DNA of 64,000 nt from Haladaptatus sp. R4 (GCF_001625445.1 NZ_LWHG01000011.1:248001-312000), one strand, 5' to 3'. Positions 27,656 to 36,703 are shown, counted from the stretch's first letter. The notes: generated from the letters alone by a model not told the origin. Numbers and translations: made by a program.

Positions 27656-29056
27656 ATGGGTTATCAAATGGGACTCTCTCCGACACTCATCGCCCTCTCA
27701 CAGACTGCGCCACTGAATAGTATGCTGGACGTTCAGCCCAACGGACCGATCGTCCGGTGGGGCGGGATCGTCCTCATTTTCGTGCTTCTCTTACTGTCTG
27801 CGTTCTTCTCCTCCTCGGAAATTGCTATGTTTTCGCTCGCGAAGCATCGCATCGACGCGCTCGTCGAAGACGGCGTTCCGGGGGCGAAAATAGTCAAATC
27901 GCTGAAAAGCGACCCCCACCGACTGCTCGTGACGATTCTCGTCGGTAACAATATCGTCAACATCGCGATGTCGTCCATCGCGACGGTCATCGTCGGCTAC
28001 TACTTCGACCCCGGTGTGGCCGTCCTCGTCTCCACGTTCGGCATTACGACGCTCGTCCTGTTGTTCGGAGAGATCGCGCCGAAATCGTACGCGGTCGAGA
28101 ACACGGAGTCATGGTCGCTCAGAATCGCCCGACCGCTCAAGTACTCCGAGACGCTTCTCATGCCGCTCGTCATCCTCTTCGACCATCTCACGCGAGCGAT
28201 AAACAGCGTCACGGGCGGCCAATCGGCCATCGAGACGTCGTACGTGACCCGCGACGAGATTCAGAACATGATTCAGACCGGCGAGCGCGAGGGTGTCATC
28301 GAGGAGGACGAACGCGAGATGCTTCAACGGATCTTCCGGTTCAACAACACCATCGCCAAGGAGGTGATGACGCCCCGCCTCGACATGACCGCCGTTCCCC
28401 AGGATTCGAGCGTTGACGAGGCCATCGAGACGCTCGTCCAGTCGGGTCACGAGCGCGTTCCGGTGTACGAGGGGAGTCTTGACAACGTCATCGGCATCGT
28501 CACCGTTCGTGACCTCGTTCGAGAGAAGAACTACGGCGAAACGACGCCGGACGGACTGAAACTCAGCAACCTGATTCAGCCGACCCTCCACGTCCCCGAG
28601 AGCAAGAACGTGGACGAACTGCTGACGGAGATGCGCGAAAACCGGATGCAGATGGTCATCGTCATCGACGAGTTCGGAACGACGGAGGGACTGGTCACCA
28701 TGGAGGACATGGTCGAAGAAATCGTCGGCGAAATCCTCGACGGCGAGGAAGAAGAACCGATAGAGCGCATCGACGAGGACACCGTCATCGTCCGCGGCGA
28801 GGTCAACATCGACGAAGTGAACGAGGCGATGGAAATCGAACTGCCGGAGGGAGAGGAGTTCGAGACCATCGCCGGATTCATCTTCAACCGGGCGGGCAGA
28901 CTCGTGGAGGAAGGAGAGGACATCGACTACGACGGGGTTCGCCTCCACGTCGAACAGGTCGAAAACACCCGTATCATGAAAGCCCGCATCTCGCGCTTGG
29001 ATGACGATACAATCGACGAAACCATCGAGGAAGGCGTCGAATCCGGCGCGGAATAG
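27656..29056 (+). CDS. CNNM/CorC-type membrane protein (hemolysin family)
   Basis: A 466-residue protein with a DUF21/CNNM membrane domain of three or four helices (GIVLIFVLLLLSAFFSSSEIAMFSLAKHRI; LLVTILVGNNIVNIAMSSIATVIVGYY), then a CBS pair (VMTPRLDMTAVPQDSSVDEAIETL; LIQPTLHVPESKNVDELL with QMVIVIDEFGTTEGLVTMEDMVEEIVGEI), and a CorC_HlyC C-terminal domain. Relatives transport or regulate Mg2+/Na+. ATG 27656 is used; in-frame ATGs at 27668 and 27722 are alternatives. Confidence 0.9.
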   Translation: MGYQMGLSPTLIALSQTAPLNSMLDVQPNGPIVRWGGIVLIFVLLLLSAFFSSSEIAMFSLAKHRIDALVEDGVPGAKIVKSLKSDPHRLLVTILVGNNIVNIAMSSIATVIVGYYFDPGVAVLVSTFGITTLVLLFGEIAPKSYAVENTESWSLRIARPLKYSETLLMPLVILFDHLTRAINSVTGGQSAIETSYVTRDEIQNMIQTGEREGVIEEDEREMLQRIFRFNNTIAKEVMTPRLDMTAVPQDSSVDEAIETLVQSGHERVPVYEGSLDNVIGIVTVRDLVREKNYGETTPDGLKLSNLIQPTLHVPESKNVDELLTEMRENRMQMVIVIDEFGTTEGLVTMEDMVEEIVGEILDGEEEEPIERIDEDTVIVRGEVNIDEVNEAMEIELPEGEEFETIAGFIFNRAGRLVEEGEDIDYDGVRLHVEQVENTRIMKARISRLDDDTIDETIEEGVESGAE

Positions 29057-29123
29057 CGGTCGCTGATGGCCGTTTACTGATCGCCCGAAAAATGGATGTC
29101 GCCCGTCCGAACAACGGGGCGAT

Positions 29124-29550
29124 TTATTCGACCGGCGTTACTTCTTCCTCTTCTCGCACATGCTCTTCCCGCAACTGCTCTTCCTGTGCGTGGTCGAACT
29201 GGCCTTCACCGAGCGCGATGAGGAACGTCCCCATGAGGTCGAGCGGCAACGTGAAGAACGTCACCAACCCCAGCACGCCTGCGGTCATGCTACCGTACCA
29301 GTTGTGACCGCGATAGGGCCGACGCGCCACCCGCGAACTCGATGACCGAGAACACGAGGACGACCCCACCGGCAGTCGCAGCACCAAGCCCACTCAACCC
29401 GAGGAGCGAAATACCCGCACTCGTGATGAGGAGTCCAAGTCCAACGATTGCGCCGATAACCCCCGCTAACATCAGCAGGAAGCCACCTGCTTTGTACGTT
29501 CGTGGCGTATACGTTGTTTCTCTCTCAACTACTCGGTCTGTTGTTGCCAT
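29124..29550 (-). pseudogene. Small membrane protein, one frame break
   Basis: From 29550 the frame reads MATTDRVVERETTYTPRTYK then two helices (GGFLLMLAGVIGAIVGLGLLI; GLGAATAGGVVLVFSVIEFAGG). The following segment in another frame, RPYRGHNWYGSMTAGVLGLVTF with FTLPLDLMGTFLIALGEGQFD, looks like its natural continuation. Removing one base near 29330-29332 (a GGG on the coding strand) gives one 141-residue frame. Alternatively there are two short coupled genes, the second starting at the ATG near 29288. Function unknown. Confidence 0.65.
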
Positions 29551-29729
29551 ACTATTTCCCCCGGGTAGACGGAGGGGAGTTTCGCATTTAGCGCCGTCGT
29601 CCGTTTAAGAAATTGGATTCCTTTCCGACTCGCTCTGTCCCCCATTACTTCCATCTGACACAGTACGATTTCGTAAACGAACGTCGTACTTTTGCTGACC
29701 AAGCGTCTACAGGAGAAGGTGGTGAATCG

Positions 29730-29948
29730 ATGGTGAATATTCCGCATCTCCGATTTCTGGACGACGACGAACAGGAAGAGCAAGCACATCCACTCGGTAT
29801 ACGAACCCTCCGAAAATCGGGCGGTTCGATAGTCGTCACGATTCCGCCGGACGTAATGGAACTCGTCAATATGAGCGTGGACGACGACGTCGTCATACAC
29901 GCGGCTTCCGACTCGATTACACTGACGAAGCTTCCAGAACAGGAGTAG
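29730..29948 (+). CDS. AbrB/SpoVT-type DNA-binding protein
   Basis: A 72-residue swapped-hairpin AbrB-like domain: MVNIPHLRFLDDDEQEEQAHPLGIRTLRKSGGSIVVTIPPDVMELVNMSVDDDVVIHAA. The RKSGGSIVVTIPPDVM core is diagnostic. Such proteins act as dimeric regulators or antitoxins; no toxin gene is adjacent, so a stand-alone regulator or PhoU-like accessory is more likely. I chose ATG 29730 rather than 29613 because the extra N terminus is not acidic or conserved-looking. Confidence 0.8.
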   Translation: MVNIPHLRFLDDDEQEEQAHPLGIRTLRKSGGSIVVTIPPDVMELVNMSVDDDVVIHAASDSITLTKLPEQE

Positions 29949-30031
29949 CGATTTTGTCGGGGTGGTAATCGACCGTTGAACTGGAACGCGAAATGGCAAC
30001 TGTTAATAGTCGGGCGTCGCCATTCAATGCA

Positions 30032-30136
30032 ATGAATCTAATTCATATGATGTTGGCGTGCTGGATCGTGCTCTCGCTCGTCGGCGCGACGTTTTTGTAC
30101 TGGCACAACTCCACGGAACAGCTCACACAGTGGTAA
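30032..30136 (+). CDS. 34-residue single-helix membrane protein
   Basis: The frame reads MNLIHMMLACWIVLSLVGATFLYW then HNSTEQLTQW and a stop. One helix spans residues about 5-24, with a short polar tail. It lies between the AbrB-like gene and the convergent Cmi4-like gene. Codon third positions are GC-rich in the second half, as in neighbouring genes. It is unsupported by homology that I can recall. Confidence 0.5.
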   Translation: MNLIHMMLACWIVLSLVGATFLYWHNSTEQLTQW

Positions 30137-30178
30137 CTCTCGGTTCGTGAAGCGTACCGAACAACCACTGCAATCGAG

Positions 30179-30775
30179 TTAAAACGAAACGTTCGTTTCC
30201 ATGCCGTCGGTCGCGTCGTCCAAACCGTCCTGCTGGATGTCTCCTGTCATTCTATCCGATATCTCTCGATCCTGTAGGATGTTCTCGAACTCGTTTGTAT
30301 ACTGTTGGTTCATCGCTCTTGCCTCGTCTTTGGCTTCGAGGACGCGTTGATAGTGTCGCACGGTTGCCTCGCTGACGTCGAGTTCCGCCGCGCAATCAGC
30401 CGTCGAAACGCCGTCGTTGACGAGCATTCGGAGGCGCTCGATCTCGAACGGAGCCTCGGTATCCGAGAGCGTGAACAGATGGAGATCGATTCGGGAACGG
30501 GCCACCGACTCTTCTCGCTCGCCGAGCTCGGCGGCGATTTCGTCGTCGTCTTCACCCGCGTAGAATCGCCGAACGACCGCCGTCAACTGCTCGTCGTCGA
30601 GCGTCGTGTCGAACTCGTATCGGTCCCTCATTTCCGTCACGACGGCGAGCAGCTGCTCTTGGATTTTCTCCTCCGTGCTGAGTGAGCCGTGCGTCTCTTC
30701 CTGCCGCTCCGTGACTGTCGCCTCGTCCGTCATATTCAGGAACATGTCACGGAGTTCCTCGGTCTTCTTATCCAT
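30179..30775 (-). CDS. Cmi4-like (conditioned medium-induced) HTH protein
   Basis: A 198-residue soluble acidic protein beginning MDKKTEELRDMFLNMTDEATVTERQEE. It matches the haloarchaeal family annotated as conditioned medium-induced protein 4. A helix-turn-helix is visible at about 125-150 (VSTADCAAELDVSEATVRHYQRVLEAKDEAR), and an earlier repeat DDEIAAELGEREESVARSR resembles a second HTH. It is probably a transcription regulator linked to high cell density; that link is only from the family name. A TATA element (minus-strand TTTTTATAC, 30799-30807) lies 24-32 bases upstream. Confidence 0.78.
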   Translation of the reverse strand: MDKKTEELRDMFLNMTDEATVTERQEETHGSLSTEEKIQEQLLAVVTEMRDRYEFDTTLDDEQLTAVVRRFYAGEDDDEIAAELGEREESVARSRIDLHLFTLSDTEAPFEIERLRMLVNDGVSTADCAAELDVSEATVRHYQRVLEAKDEARAMNQQYTNEFENILQDREISDRMTGDIQQDGLDDATDGMETNVSF

Positions 30776-30856
30776 AGCGCGTAGCTGATGCTTGGATCGT
30801 ATAAAAACCTGTTGGGCAGTGTGTGATATTTCTCCCTGCCGTCTGAAACAAGCGCT

Positions 30857-30886
30857 CGTCAACCGAAGTTCTAATACTGGTTGACG
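30857..30886 (+). promoter_or_regulatory. BirA-type operator overlapping the bioY promoter
   Basis: CGTCAACC (30857-30864) and its exact complement GGTTGACG (30879-30886) are separated by 14 bases. The half-site ending AACC and the 14-base spacing follow the BirA biotin-repressor pattern (AACC-N14/16-GGTT) known in bacteria and reported for some archaea. A TATA-like tctaatact lies in the spacer, about 24-32 bases before the bioY ATG, so bound repressor would block the basal factors. Confidence 0.75.
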
Positions 30887-30900
30887 GGAGATGGTCTTCC

Positions 30901-31485
30901 ATGTCAACCGAAACCGAGTCCGTCGAACTCGTCGGCGAACAGACCGTCGGGAACATCGCCCGTACCGCGATGTTCGCCGCTATCATCGGTGCGTTCGCGT
31001 ACGTTTCGTTTCCGAACCCACTGGCACCAAACATTCCCATCACCCTGCAAGTGCTCGGCGTTTTCCTCGCCGGAATCTTTCTCGGCCCACTTTGGGGGTC
31101 CGCATCGCTCGTCCTTTACCTCGTCGCGGGTGTCGTCGGTGCGCCCGTCTTCGCCAATGGCTCCGCCGGATTGGCCGAACTCCAGGGTTTGACCGGTGGC
31201 TACCTCATCTCGTACCCTTTCGCTGCCTTCGCCATCGGCGCAATCGTTCATAACGGGTTGACGCTCCGCGACCCCAAGTCCGCGAGCATCGTTCGCCTTG
31301 TCGGCGGGATGGTCGTCGGAACTGCCATCATCTACGCTTTCGGGACCATCGGGTTCTCCTACTACGGCAACTACGGACTCGCCGATGCGTTCATGCTTTC
31401 GGCGGTCGCGTTCATCCCCTTCGAAGCGTTCAAAATCGCCGCCGCGGTCGGCATCGTCCGGAGCGACCGCGTCACGGCCGAATGA
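30901..31485 (+). CDS. bioY: Biotin transporter substrate-binding subunit BioY
   Basis: A 194-residue membrane protein, the biotin-specific S component of an ECF transporter. Helices run from RTAMFAAIIGAFAYVSFPNPLAPNIPITLQVLGVFLAGIF; the conserved BioY motif PITLQ and GSASLVLYLVAGVVGAPVFANGSAGLAEL plus TGGYLISYPFAAF are present. It is followed by the ATPase and T component, so the set is a complete biotin importer. It lies directly behind a BirA-type operator. Confidence 0.95.
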   Translation: MSTETESVELVGEQTVGNIARTAMFAAIIGAFAYVSFPNPLAPNIPITLQVLGVFLAGIFLGPLWGSASLVLYLVAGVVGAPVFANGSAGLAELQGLTGGYLISYPFAAFAIGAIVHNGLTLRDPKSASIVRLVGGMVVGTAIIYAFGTIGFSYYGNYGLADAFMLSAVAFIPFEAFKIAAAVGIVRSDRVTAE

Positions 31486-31503
31486 AACTCGAACAACGGC
31501 GCA

Positions 31504-32235
31504 ATGATAACCACGCAAAATCTCGTCCATCGGTTCGGGGATGCGACGGCACTCGACGGTATCTCGCTCACGATTCCCGACGGGGAGTTCGTCGTGATAT
31601 CCGGCCCGAACGGGAGCGGCAAGACGACGCTCGTCCGGCATTTCAACGGCCTCCTCACGTCCGACGACGGGGACGTACTGGTGGACGACACGCCGGTCGA
31701 GGACGACCTCGTGGCCGCCCGAACCCGCGTCGGCATGGTGTTCCAGCATCCGCGGGACACCTTCGTCTCCGCGACCGTCGGCGCGGACGTGGCGTTCGGT
31801 CCGGAGAATTTGGGTTGCTCCCACGAGGAAATCGACCGCCGAGTCGATGAGTCCCTGTCCGCGGTCGGGATGGCCGACCGCCGGGACGCGCGTATCGACA
31901 CGCTCTCCGGCGGGGAGTGCCAGCGCGTCGCCATCGCTGGCGCGCTGGCGATGGAACCCGACCACCTCGTGCTGGACGAACCGTTCACGGGACTGGACGG
32001 TCCCGCACGCGAGTCGGTCGTCTCCCACCTCGCTACCCTCTCGGAACGCGGCACCGGAATCATCGTCGTCACCCACGACCTGCGTGACGTCTGGTCGCTC
32101 GCCGACCGGGCAATCGCGCTTCGGGACGGAGAAATCGCGGTCGATGGCCCGCCCGAAAAAATCGCGGACGACCTCTCCCGTCTCGGGATCAACACGCCAC
32201 ACGCTGCAGACACACCACACGCGGAAACACCATGA
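31504..32235 (+). CDS. ECF transporter ATPase (EcfA/BioM)
   Basis: A 243-residue ATPase: Walker A GPNGSGKT at about 37-44, Q-loop VFQHPRDTF, signature LSGGECQRVAIAGALAM, Walker B LVLDEPFTGLD. It powers biotin uptake with BioY and the T component; as only one A subunit gene is present it probably acts as a homodimer. It starts 18 bases after bioY and overlaps the next gene by four bases. Confidence 0.93.
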   Translation: MITTQNLVHRFGDATALDGISLTIPDGEFVVISGPNGSGKTTLVRHFNGLLTSDDGDVLVDDTPVEDDLVAARTRVGMVFQHPRDTFVSATVGADVAFGPENLGCSHEEIDRRVDESLSAVGMADRRDARIDTLSGGECQRVAIAGALAMEPDHLVLDEPFTGLDGPARESVVSHLATLSERGTGIIVVTHDLRDVWSLADRAIALRDGEIAVDGPPEKIADDLSRLGINTPHAADTPHAETP

Positions 32236-32939
32236 CGCTGGCATTCCGCTCGAACGGAGCGTTCGCCGAGGGAGTCGATGCCCGCGTGAAACTCCTGTTC
32301 CAGACGATATTCGCCCTCGCGGCGCTCGCGCACACGACGCCGCTCGGACTTGCAATCCTGACAGGCGTCGTCGCAGTCGTTCTCCTCGGAAGTTCCACGT
32401 CGCCGCTGTGGGTCCTCCGCGAGTTTCGGTACGTGTTTCCGTTCCTCCTCGGCGGGCCAGCGTTCGCGGCGCTCACGCTCGGCCCGCCGTGGGTCGTTCC
32501 GGCGGACGCCGTCGCGCCCGCATTGGCGAGTTATCGCGTCGTGCTCGTCCTCTGTGTGAGCGCGGCCTTCGTCCGAACCACGCCCGTCCGGGAATCGCGC
32601 GCGGCGGTCCAGTGGTTACTCCCCGGTCGCGTCGGCCAGTTTTTGGGAATGGGAGTCGCTTTCGTCTTCCGGTTTCTCCCCGTTCTGCAGTCCGACCTGC
32701 GCGCCATTCGGGATGCGATGGCCGCTCGCCTCGGCACCGAACGCTCGCTCGTCGAGCGGATGGAACTCGTCGGGTCGGCGGGACTGGCGCGGGCGTTCGA
32801 CCGTGCCGACACGTTTTCGCTCGCGCTCCGCGCTCGCTGTTTCGCGTGGAACCCGACGCTTCCCCGTCTGGCGATTTCGCGGCGCGACCTACCGGTCTTC
32901 CTGATGACAATATCGCTTCTCGCGTGGACGTTCGTATAA
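32232..32939 (+). CDS. ECF transporter transmembrane component (EcfT/BioN)
   Basis: A 235-residue membrane protein with the CbiQ/EcfT layout: several helices (LLFQTIFALAALAHTTPLGLAILTGVVAVVLLG...) and the coupling region with LGTERSLVERMELVGSAGLARAFDRADTFSLALRAR, including the short Ala-Arg type motifs that contact the ATPase. It starts in an ATGA overlap with the ATPase gene. It is the last gene of the biotin operon. Confidence 0.92.
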   Translation: MTLAFRSNGAFAEGVDARVKLLFQTIFALAALAHTTPLGLAILTGVVAVVLLGSSTSPLWVLREFRYVFPFLLGGPAFAALTLGPPWVVPADAVAPALASYRVVLVLCVSAAFVRTTPVRESRAAVQWLLPGRVGQFLGMGVAFVFRFLPVLQSDLRAIRDAMAARLGTERSLVERMELVGSAGLARAFDRADTFSLALRARCFAWNPTLPRLAISRRDLPVFLMTISLLAWTFV

Positions 32940-32996
32940 ACTCACAACACGTTTTCCATTCTCGCATGACGGCGTGGAGACGGTTGGGTGGCAAGA

Positions 32997-33002
32997 TTTA
33001 AG
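32997..33002 (+). promoter_or_regulatory. TATA-like element of the Hdr-like gene
   Basis: TTTAAG sits 25-30 bases before the ATG at 33027, which fits a leaderless haloarchaeal promoter. Confidence 0.45.
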
Positions 33003-33026
33003 CAAGTAGTCTCCTCCTGATAAAAC

Positions 33027-35153
33027 ATGGAAATCTTCGCGCTTTCGGAGGCAGGTCCGACGCGCCCAACGTTCTGGCGAATCGGTCCCATGGGCGAGGC
33101 GGTGTTTTACTTCCTCGCTATCGTGACCGTCGTCTACTTCCTCTACGGCGTCTACAACCGTTTCGCGCGGTACACGGACGGCGAAGAGGACTGGTTCGAC
33201 CGGTTGGACGACCTCCCGGGACGGGTGACCCGTGCGGCGAAAACCGTCATCACGAACGAGAAGCAGTTCAACCGCGACCTGTACGGCGGACTGATGCACT
33301 CGTTCATCCTGTGGGGCTTTCTGACCCTGTTCATCGGGACGACTATCCTCGCCATCGACATGGACGGCTACCGAAAATTCACCCACTACTTCCTCGGCGG
33401 CGAGAAATCCTTCTTCGTCGGTAGCTTCTATCTGGCCTACTCGCTCGTAATGGACGCCATGGGGCTGCTGTTCGTCGTCGGTATCTCGATGGCGCTCTAC
33501 CGGCGCTACTGGGTCCACAAGGAACGCCTCTGGGGCAAACACACGGGGCGAGAGGACGACCTGTTCATCTGGACGCTGTTCCTGCTCGGCGTCGGCGGCT
33601 ACCTGACCGAAGGCGTCCGTATCCTCGGAACCAGTGCCACCAGAAACGTGGACTTCGAGACGGTGAGTTTCGTCGGTTGGTTCGTCAAGGACGTGCTCTC
33701 GGCGGCGGGTGTCACCCCGCAGGCGGCCACGACGTGGTATCCGGTCGCGTGGTGGTCCCACGCGCTCATCGCGCTCGTGTTCATCGCCGCGATTCCCTAC
33801 GCCAAACCGTTCCACATGCTGTCGTCGTTCGCCAACGTCGTCACGCGCGACGAGAAGGCGGGCAAGCGACTCCCGGGCGTTCCCTCCGACGCCAGCCCGG
33901 ACGAAATCGGTGCGAGTTCCATCGACGACTTCTCGTGGAAACAGATCCTCGACCAGGACGCCTGTACGAAGTGTGGCCGCTGTTCGTCGGTCTGTCCCGC
34001 CAAGGCATCCGGCCGCCCGCTCGATCCGCGCGACGTGATTCTCGATTTGAAGCAGTACCGTGAGAACCTCGACGCCGGTCTGACCGACGAAAAGCCCATC
34101 ATCGCCGACGGGGGTACGAGCGTCATCGACAGCAGCACGATGGAGTCCTGTATGGCCTGCATGGCTTGCATGGACGCCTGCCCGGTCGAAATCGAACATC
34201 TCAACTCTTTCACGGAGATGAACCGTCGCCTGACCGAGTCCGGTCAGATGGACGCCAACGTGCAGGACGCGATGATGAACGTCTTCCAGAACGGCAACGC
34301 GTTCGGCGACCCCGAGCGCCGCCGTCCCGAGTGGACCGAGGAACTCGACTTCGAGATTCCCGACGCCCGCGACGAGGACGTGGAGTTCCTCTGGTACGTC
34401 GGCGACTACCCGTCCTACGACGAGCGCAACCGCCGCGTCGCCCGCTCGCTCGCCACCATCTTCCACGAGACCGGCATCTCCTACGGTATCCTCTACGAGG
34501 ACGAACAGAACGATGGCAACGACGTGCGTCGCGTCGGCGAGGAGGGCCTGTATGAAATGCTGGTCGAGGACAACGTCGCCGCGTTCGAGGAGTGCGAGTT
34601 CGACAAAATCGTCTGTACCGATCCGCACAGCTACAACACGTTCAAAAACGAGTATCCGGAGATGGCTGACGACTTCGACGCGCCGGTCTACCACTACACG
34701 CAGGTCGTCGAGGAACTGTTCCGCTCGGACCGACTGGGACTCGCCGGAAACGAACTCGACTACACGGTCACCTACCACGACCCGTGTCACCTCGGACGCT
34801 ACAACGACGAGTACGAGGCACCGCGCGAAATCGTCAAAGGCACCGGTTGTACGCTGGACGAGATGCCGCGCAACCGCTCCAACTCGTTCTGCTGCGGCGG
34901 CGGCGGTGGCGGACTCTGGATGGATTTGGAGGAGACCTCCAAACCGAGCGAGGAGCGCATCCGCGAAGCGCTCGAAGACACCGACGCCGGAGCGGGTGTC
35001 GAGAAGTTCGTCGTCGCCTGCCCGATGTGCATGACGATGTACGAGGACGGGAGAAAAACGGGCGGCTACGAGGACGACATCGAAATCATCGACGTGGCCG
35101 AACTCGTCGTGGAAGCGCTCGGCGCTGAAGAGAAGATTCAGGTCTCGGCCTGA
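33027..35153 (+). CDS. Membrane-bound Hdr-like iron-sulfur oxidoreductase
   Basis: A 708-residue protein fusing a membrane cytochrome-b-like part (about five helices in residues 15-265; histidines in GLMHSFILWG and WWSHALIA may bind heme) to a heterodisulfide-reductase D-type part. Two ferredoxin motifs are CTKCGRCSSVCPAK and CMACMACMDACPVEIEH. A CCG-type domain follows (HDPCHLGRYN, FCCGGGGGGLWM, VACPMCMTMY). Such proteins likely pass electrons from a soluble donor, often ETF, to quinone. Neither the electron donor nor acceptor is encoded nearby. Confidence 0.88.
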   Translation: MEIFALSEAGPTRPTFWRIGPMGEAVFYFLAIVTVVYFLYGVYNRFARYTDGEEDWFDRLDDLPGRVTRAAKTVITNEKQFNRDLYGGLMHSFILWGFLTLFIGTTILAIDMDGYRKFTHYFLGGEKSFFVGSFYLAYSLVMDAMGLLFVVGISMALYRRYWVHKERLWGKHTGREDDLFIWTLFLLGVGGYLTEGVRILGTSATRNVDFETVSFVGWFVKDVLSAAGVTPQAATTWYPVAWWSHALIALVFIAAIPYAKPFHMLSSFANVVTRDEKAGKRLPGVPSDASPDEIGASSIDDFSWKQILDQDACTKCGRCSSVCPAKASGRPLDPRDVILDLKQYRENLDAGLTDEKPIIADGGTSVIDSSTMESCMACMACMDACPVEIEHLNSFTEMNRRLTESGQMDANVQDAMMNVFQNGNAFGDPERRRPEWTEELDFEIPDARDEDVEFLWYVGDYPSYDERNRRVARSLATIFHETGISYGILYEDEQNDGNDVRRVGEEGLYEMLVEDNVAAFEECEFDKIVCTDPHSYNTFKNEYPEMADDFDAPVYHYTQVVEELFRSDRLGLAGNELDYTVTYHDPCHLGRYNDEYEAPREIVKGTGCTLDEMPRNRSNSFCCGGGGGGLWMDLEETSKPSEERIREALEDTDAGAGVEKFVVACPMCMTMYEDGRKTGGYEDDIEIIDVAELVVEALGAEEKIQVSA

Positions 35154-35178
35154 ACTCGTCGATTTTGGTTTCTGGTTT

Positions 35179-35436
35179 TTACTCGGGCGAGCGACGCCGC
35201 CAGTTCGAGCGATGGAGACCCCCACCGACCAGCAGCGCGACGGCGAGTGCTGTCGCTGCCGCGAGCAGTCCCGTCGGATTCGAGACGAACAGCGGTTCGA
35301 GTACCGCACCCGCAGAGAGACCGATCAACGCACAAACAACTGTTCGAATCCCGTTTATGTCTATGTCATGATAATACTGGGGTGAAGAAAATCGCTTTCG
35401 AACGTTCCGCACTCCGACCGTAACCAGGTTACTCAT
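35179..35436 (-). CDS. Small membrane protein of unknown function
   Basis: An 85-residue frame (MSNLVTVGVRNVRKRFSSPQYYHDIDI...) with two hydrophobic segments near 35-51 and 57-75 (VVCALIGLSAGAVLEPLFV; LLAAATALAVALLVGGGLH) and a basic C terminus. ATG 35436 is chosen over 35463. I do not recognise the family. It is convergent with the Hdr-like gene. Confidence 0.6.
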   Translation of the reverse strand: MSNLVTVGVRNVRKRFSSPQYYHDIDINGIRTVVCALIGLSAGAVLEPLFVSNPTGLLAAATALAVALLVGGGLHRSNWRRRSPE

Positions 35437-35498
35437 CTTCCCTCCGAAAATGGTTGGAATCATAATAATTATGCGGAACGAGGCCCACCGAACGGACG

Positions 35499-35765
35499 AT
35501 GAACTCCCTCCTCTTCGACCTCGCAGCGTTTAGTTTCATCACGCAACTTGTCGCACTCTACATCCAGTACCGCCAAGAAAAACCCCGAATCGTCCTCGTC
35601 ACGTGGTCCGGTTACACGCTTTTCTGGGCATACCTCGCTGTGACGCAGTTCTTCGAACTTCGTTTCGCTACCATCGGACTCAGGGTTCTACTGGTGGCTA
35701 TCCTCGCTCTCACCGCCGTTACCGTTCATCGCCAGTGGTGGAACGACCGAACGCAGTCCGCCTGA
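35499..35765 (+). CDS. Small membrane protein of unknown function
   Basis: An 88-residue protein with three predicted helices (LLFDLAAFSFITQLVALYI; IVLVTWSGYTLFWAYLAV; LRVLLVAILALTAVTVH) connected by short polar loops. It is divergent from the small gene at 35179-35436 with about 60 AT-rich bases between. No family is recognised. Confidence 0.65.
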   Translation: MNSLLFDLAAFSFITQLVALYIQYRQEKPRIVLVTWSGYTLFWAYLAVTQFFELRFATIGLRVLLVAILALTAVTVHRQWWNDRTQSA

Positions 35766-35797
35766 TTCCTTCCTCTTCGAACTCACTCCCTTTTTTC

Positions 35798-36565
35798 CTA
35801 CTCCTCCCGCGCTCCTCCGACCGCACGGGCGATGAGACCGGCCTGTGCGCCCGCTACGAAGCCAGCATCGATGTTTACGGTGGAGAGGACGGTACAGGAC
35901 TGCAACATCCCCGAGAGCGCCGCCTCGCCGCCGCTAGCGTGGCCGTAGCCGTTCGAAACGGGGAGTCCGATGACGGGCGTGTTTACGAGTCCGGCGACGA
36001 CCGTTGGGAGGGCACCCTCGCGGCCAGCGGCGACGACGAGCGCGTCCACCGCGCGGAGGGTGTCCACCTCGTCCAGCATCCGGGCGATGGACGCCACGCC
36101 GACGTCGTGCAGTTCCTCGACGGTCGCACCCATCTCCGCCGCGATGACGGCCGCTTCCCCGGCGGGAATCGCGTCGCTCGTACCGGCACTGACAATGCCG
36201 ACCGTCGCGTCGATGTTCGGCAACTCGAACTCCGGCCCGTGCGCGACGAGCAGGTTCGCCCGCTCGTGAATCGTTACGATAGCTTCGGGATGGTTGGCGT
36301 CGAGGCGGCGGCGGACGGCATCGACGTGCTCCTCGTCCGCTCGCGTGACGAGTGCTCTGCCCGCCGTTTCGACGGCCGTCGCGGCGAGTTCGGCCACTTC
36401 GTTCGGCGTCTTTCCATCGCAGAGAACCGCCTCCGGTACGCCACGACGCGTCTCGCGGGCGGCATCGAACCTCCCGGCACCGTTCGTCGCGTATCCGGTC
36501 AACTTCGCTTCCGCTTCGGCGACGCTGACTTCTCCGTCCGCGACCGATTCGAGTAGTTCGCGCAT
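35798..36565 (-). CDS. larB: Nickel pincer cofactor biosynthesis protein LarB
   Basis: A 255-residue LarB. The C-terminal two thirds are a PurE/AIR-carboxylase-like domain (TVGIVSAGTSDAIPAGEAAVIAAEMGATVEELHDVGVASIARML; VVAAGREGALPTVVAGLVNTPVIGLPVSNGYGHASGGEAALSGMLQSC). LarB carboxylates nicotinic acid adenine dinucleotide in making the nickel-pincer cofactor of lactate racemase. larA, larC and larE are not in this window. Confidence 0.92.
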   Translation of the reverse strand: MRELLESVADGEVSVAEAEAKLTGYATNGAGRFDAARETRRGVPEAVLCDGKTPNEVAELAATAVETAGRALVTRADEEHVDAVRRRLDANHPEAIVTIHERANLLVAHGPEFELPNIDATVGIVSAGTSDAIPAGEAAVIAAEMGATVEELHDVGVASIARMLDEVDTLRAVDALVVAAGREGALPTVVAGLVNTPVIGLPVSNGYGHASGGEAALSGMLQSCTVLSTVNIDAGFVAGAQAGLIARAVGGAREE

Positions 36566-36703
36566 ATTCGGGCCTTTGTGGCCCTCCTACTCCGTTCTAT
36601 CGTCTCCGGCTACTCGATACTACTTCACTTAAAGCTTTTGGCTATCTCGACAGAGTAGGTCACATTCTTCGACTCGTGGCTGTTCACCGCATAATTTGGG
36701 AAG

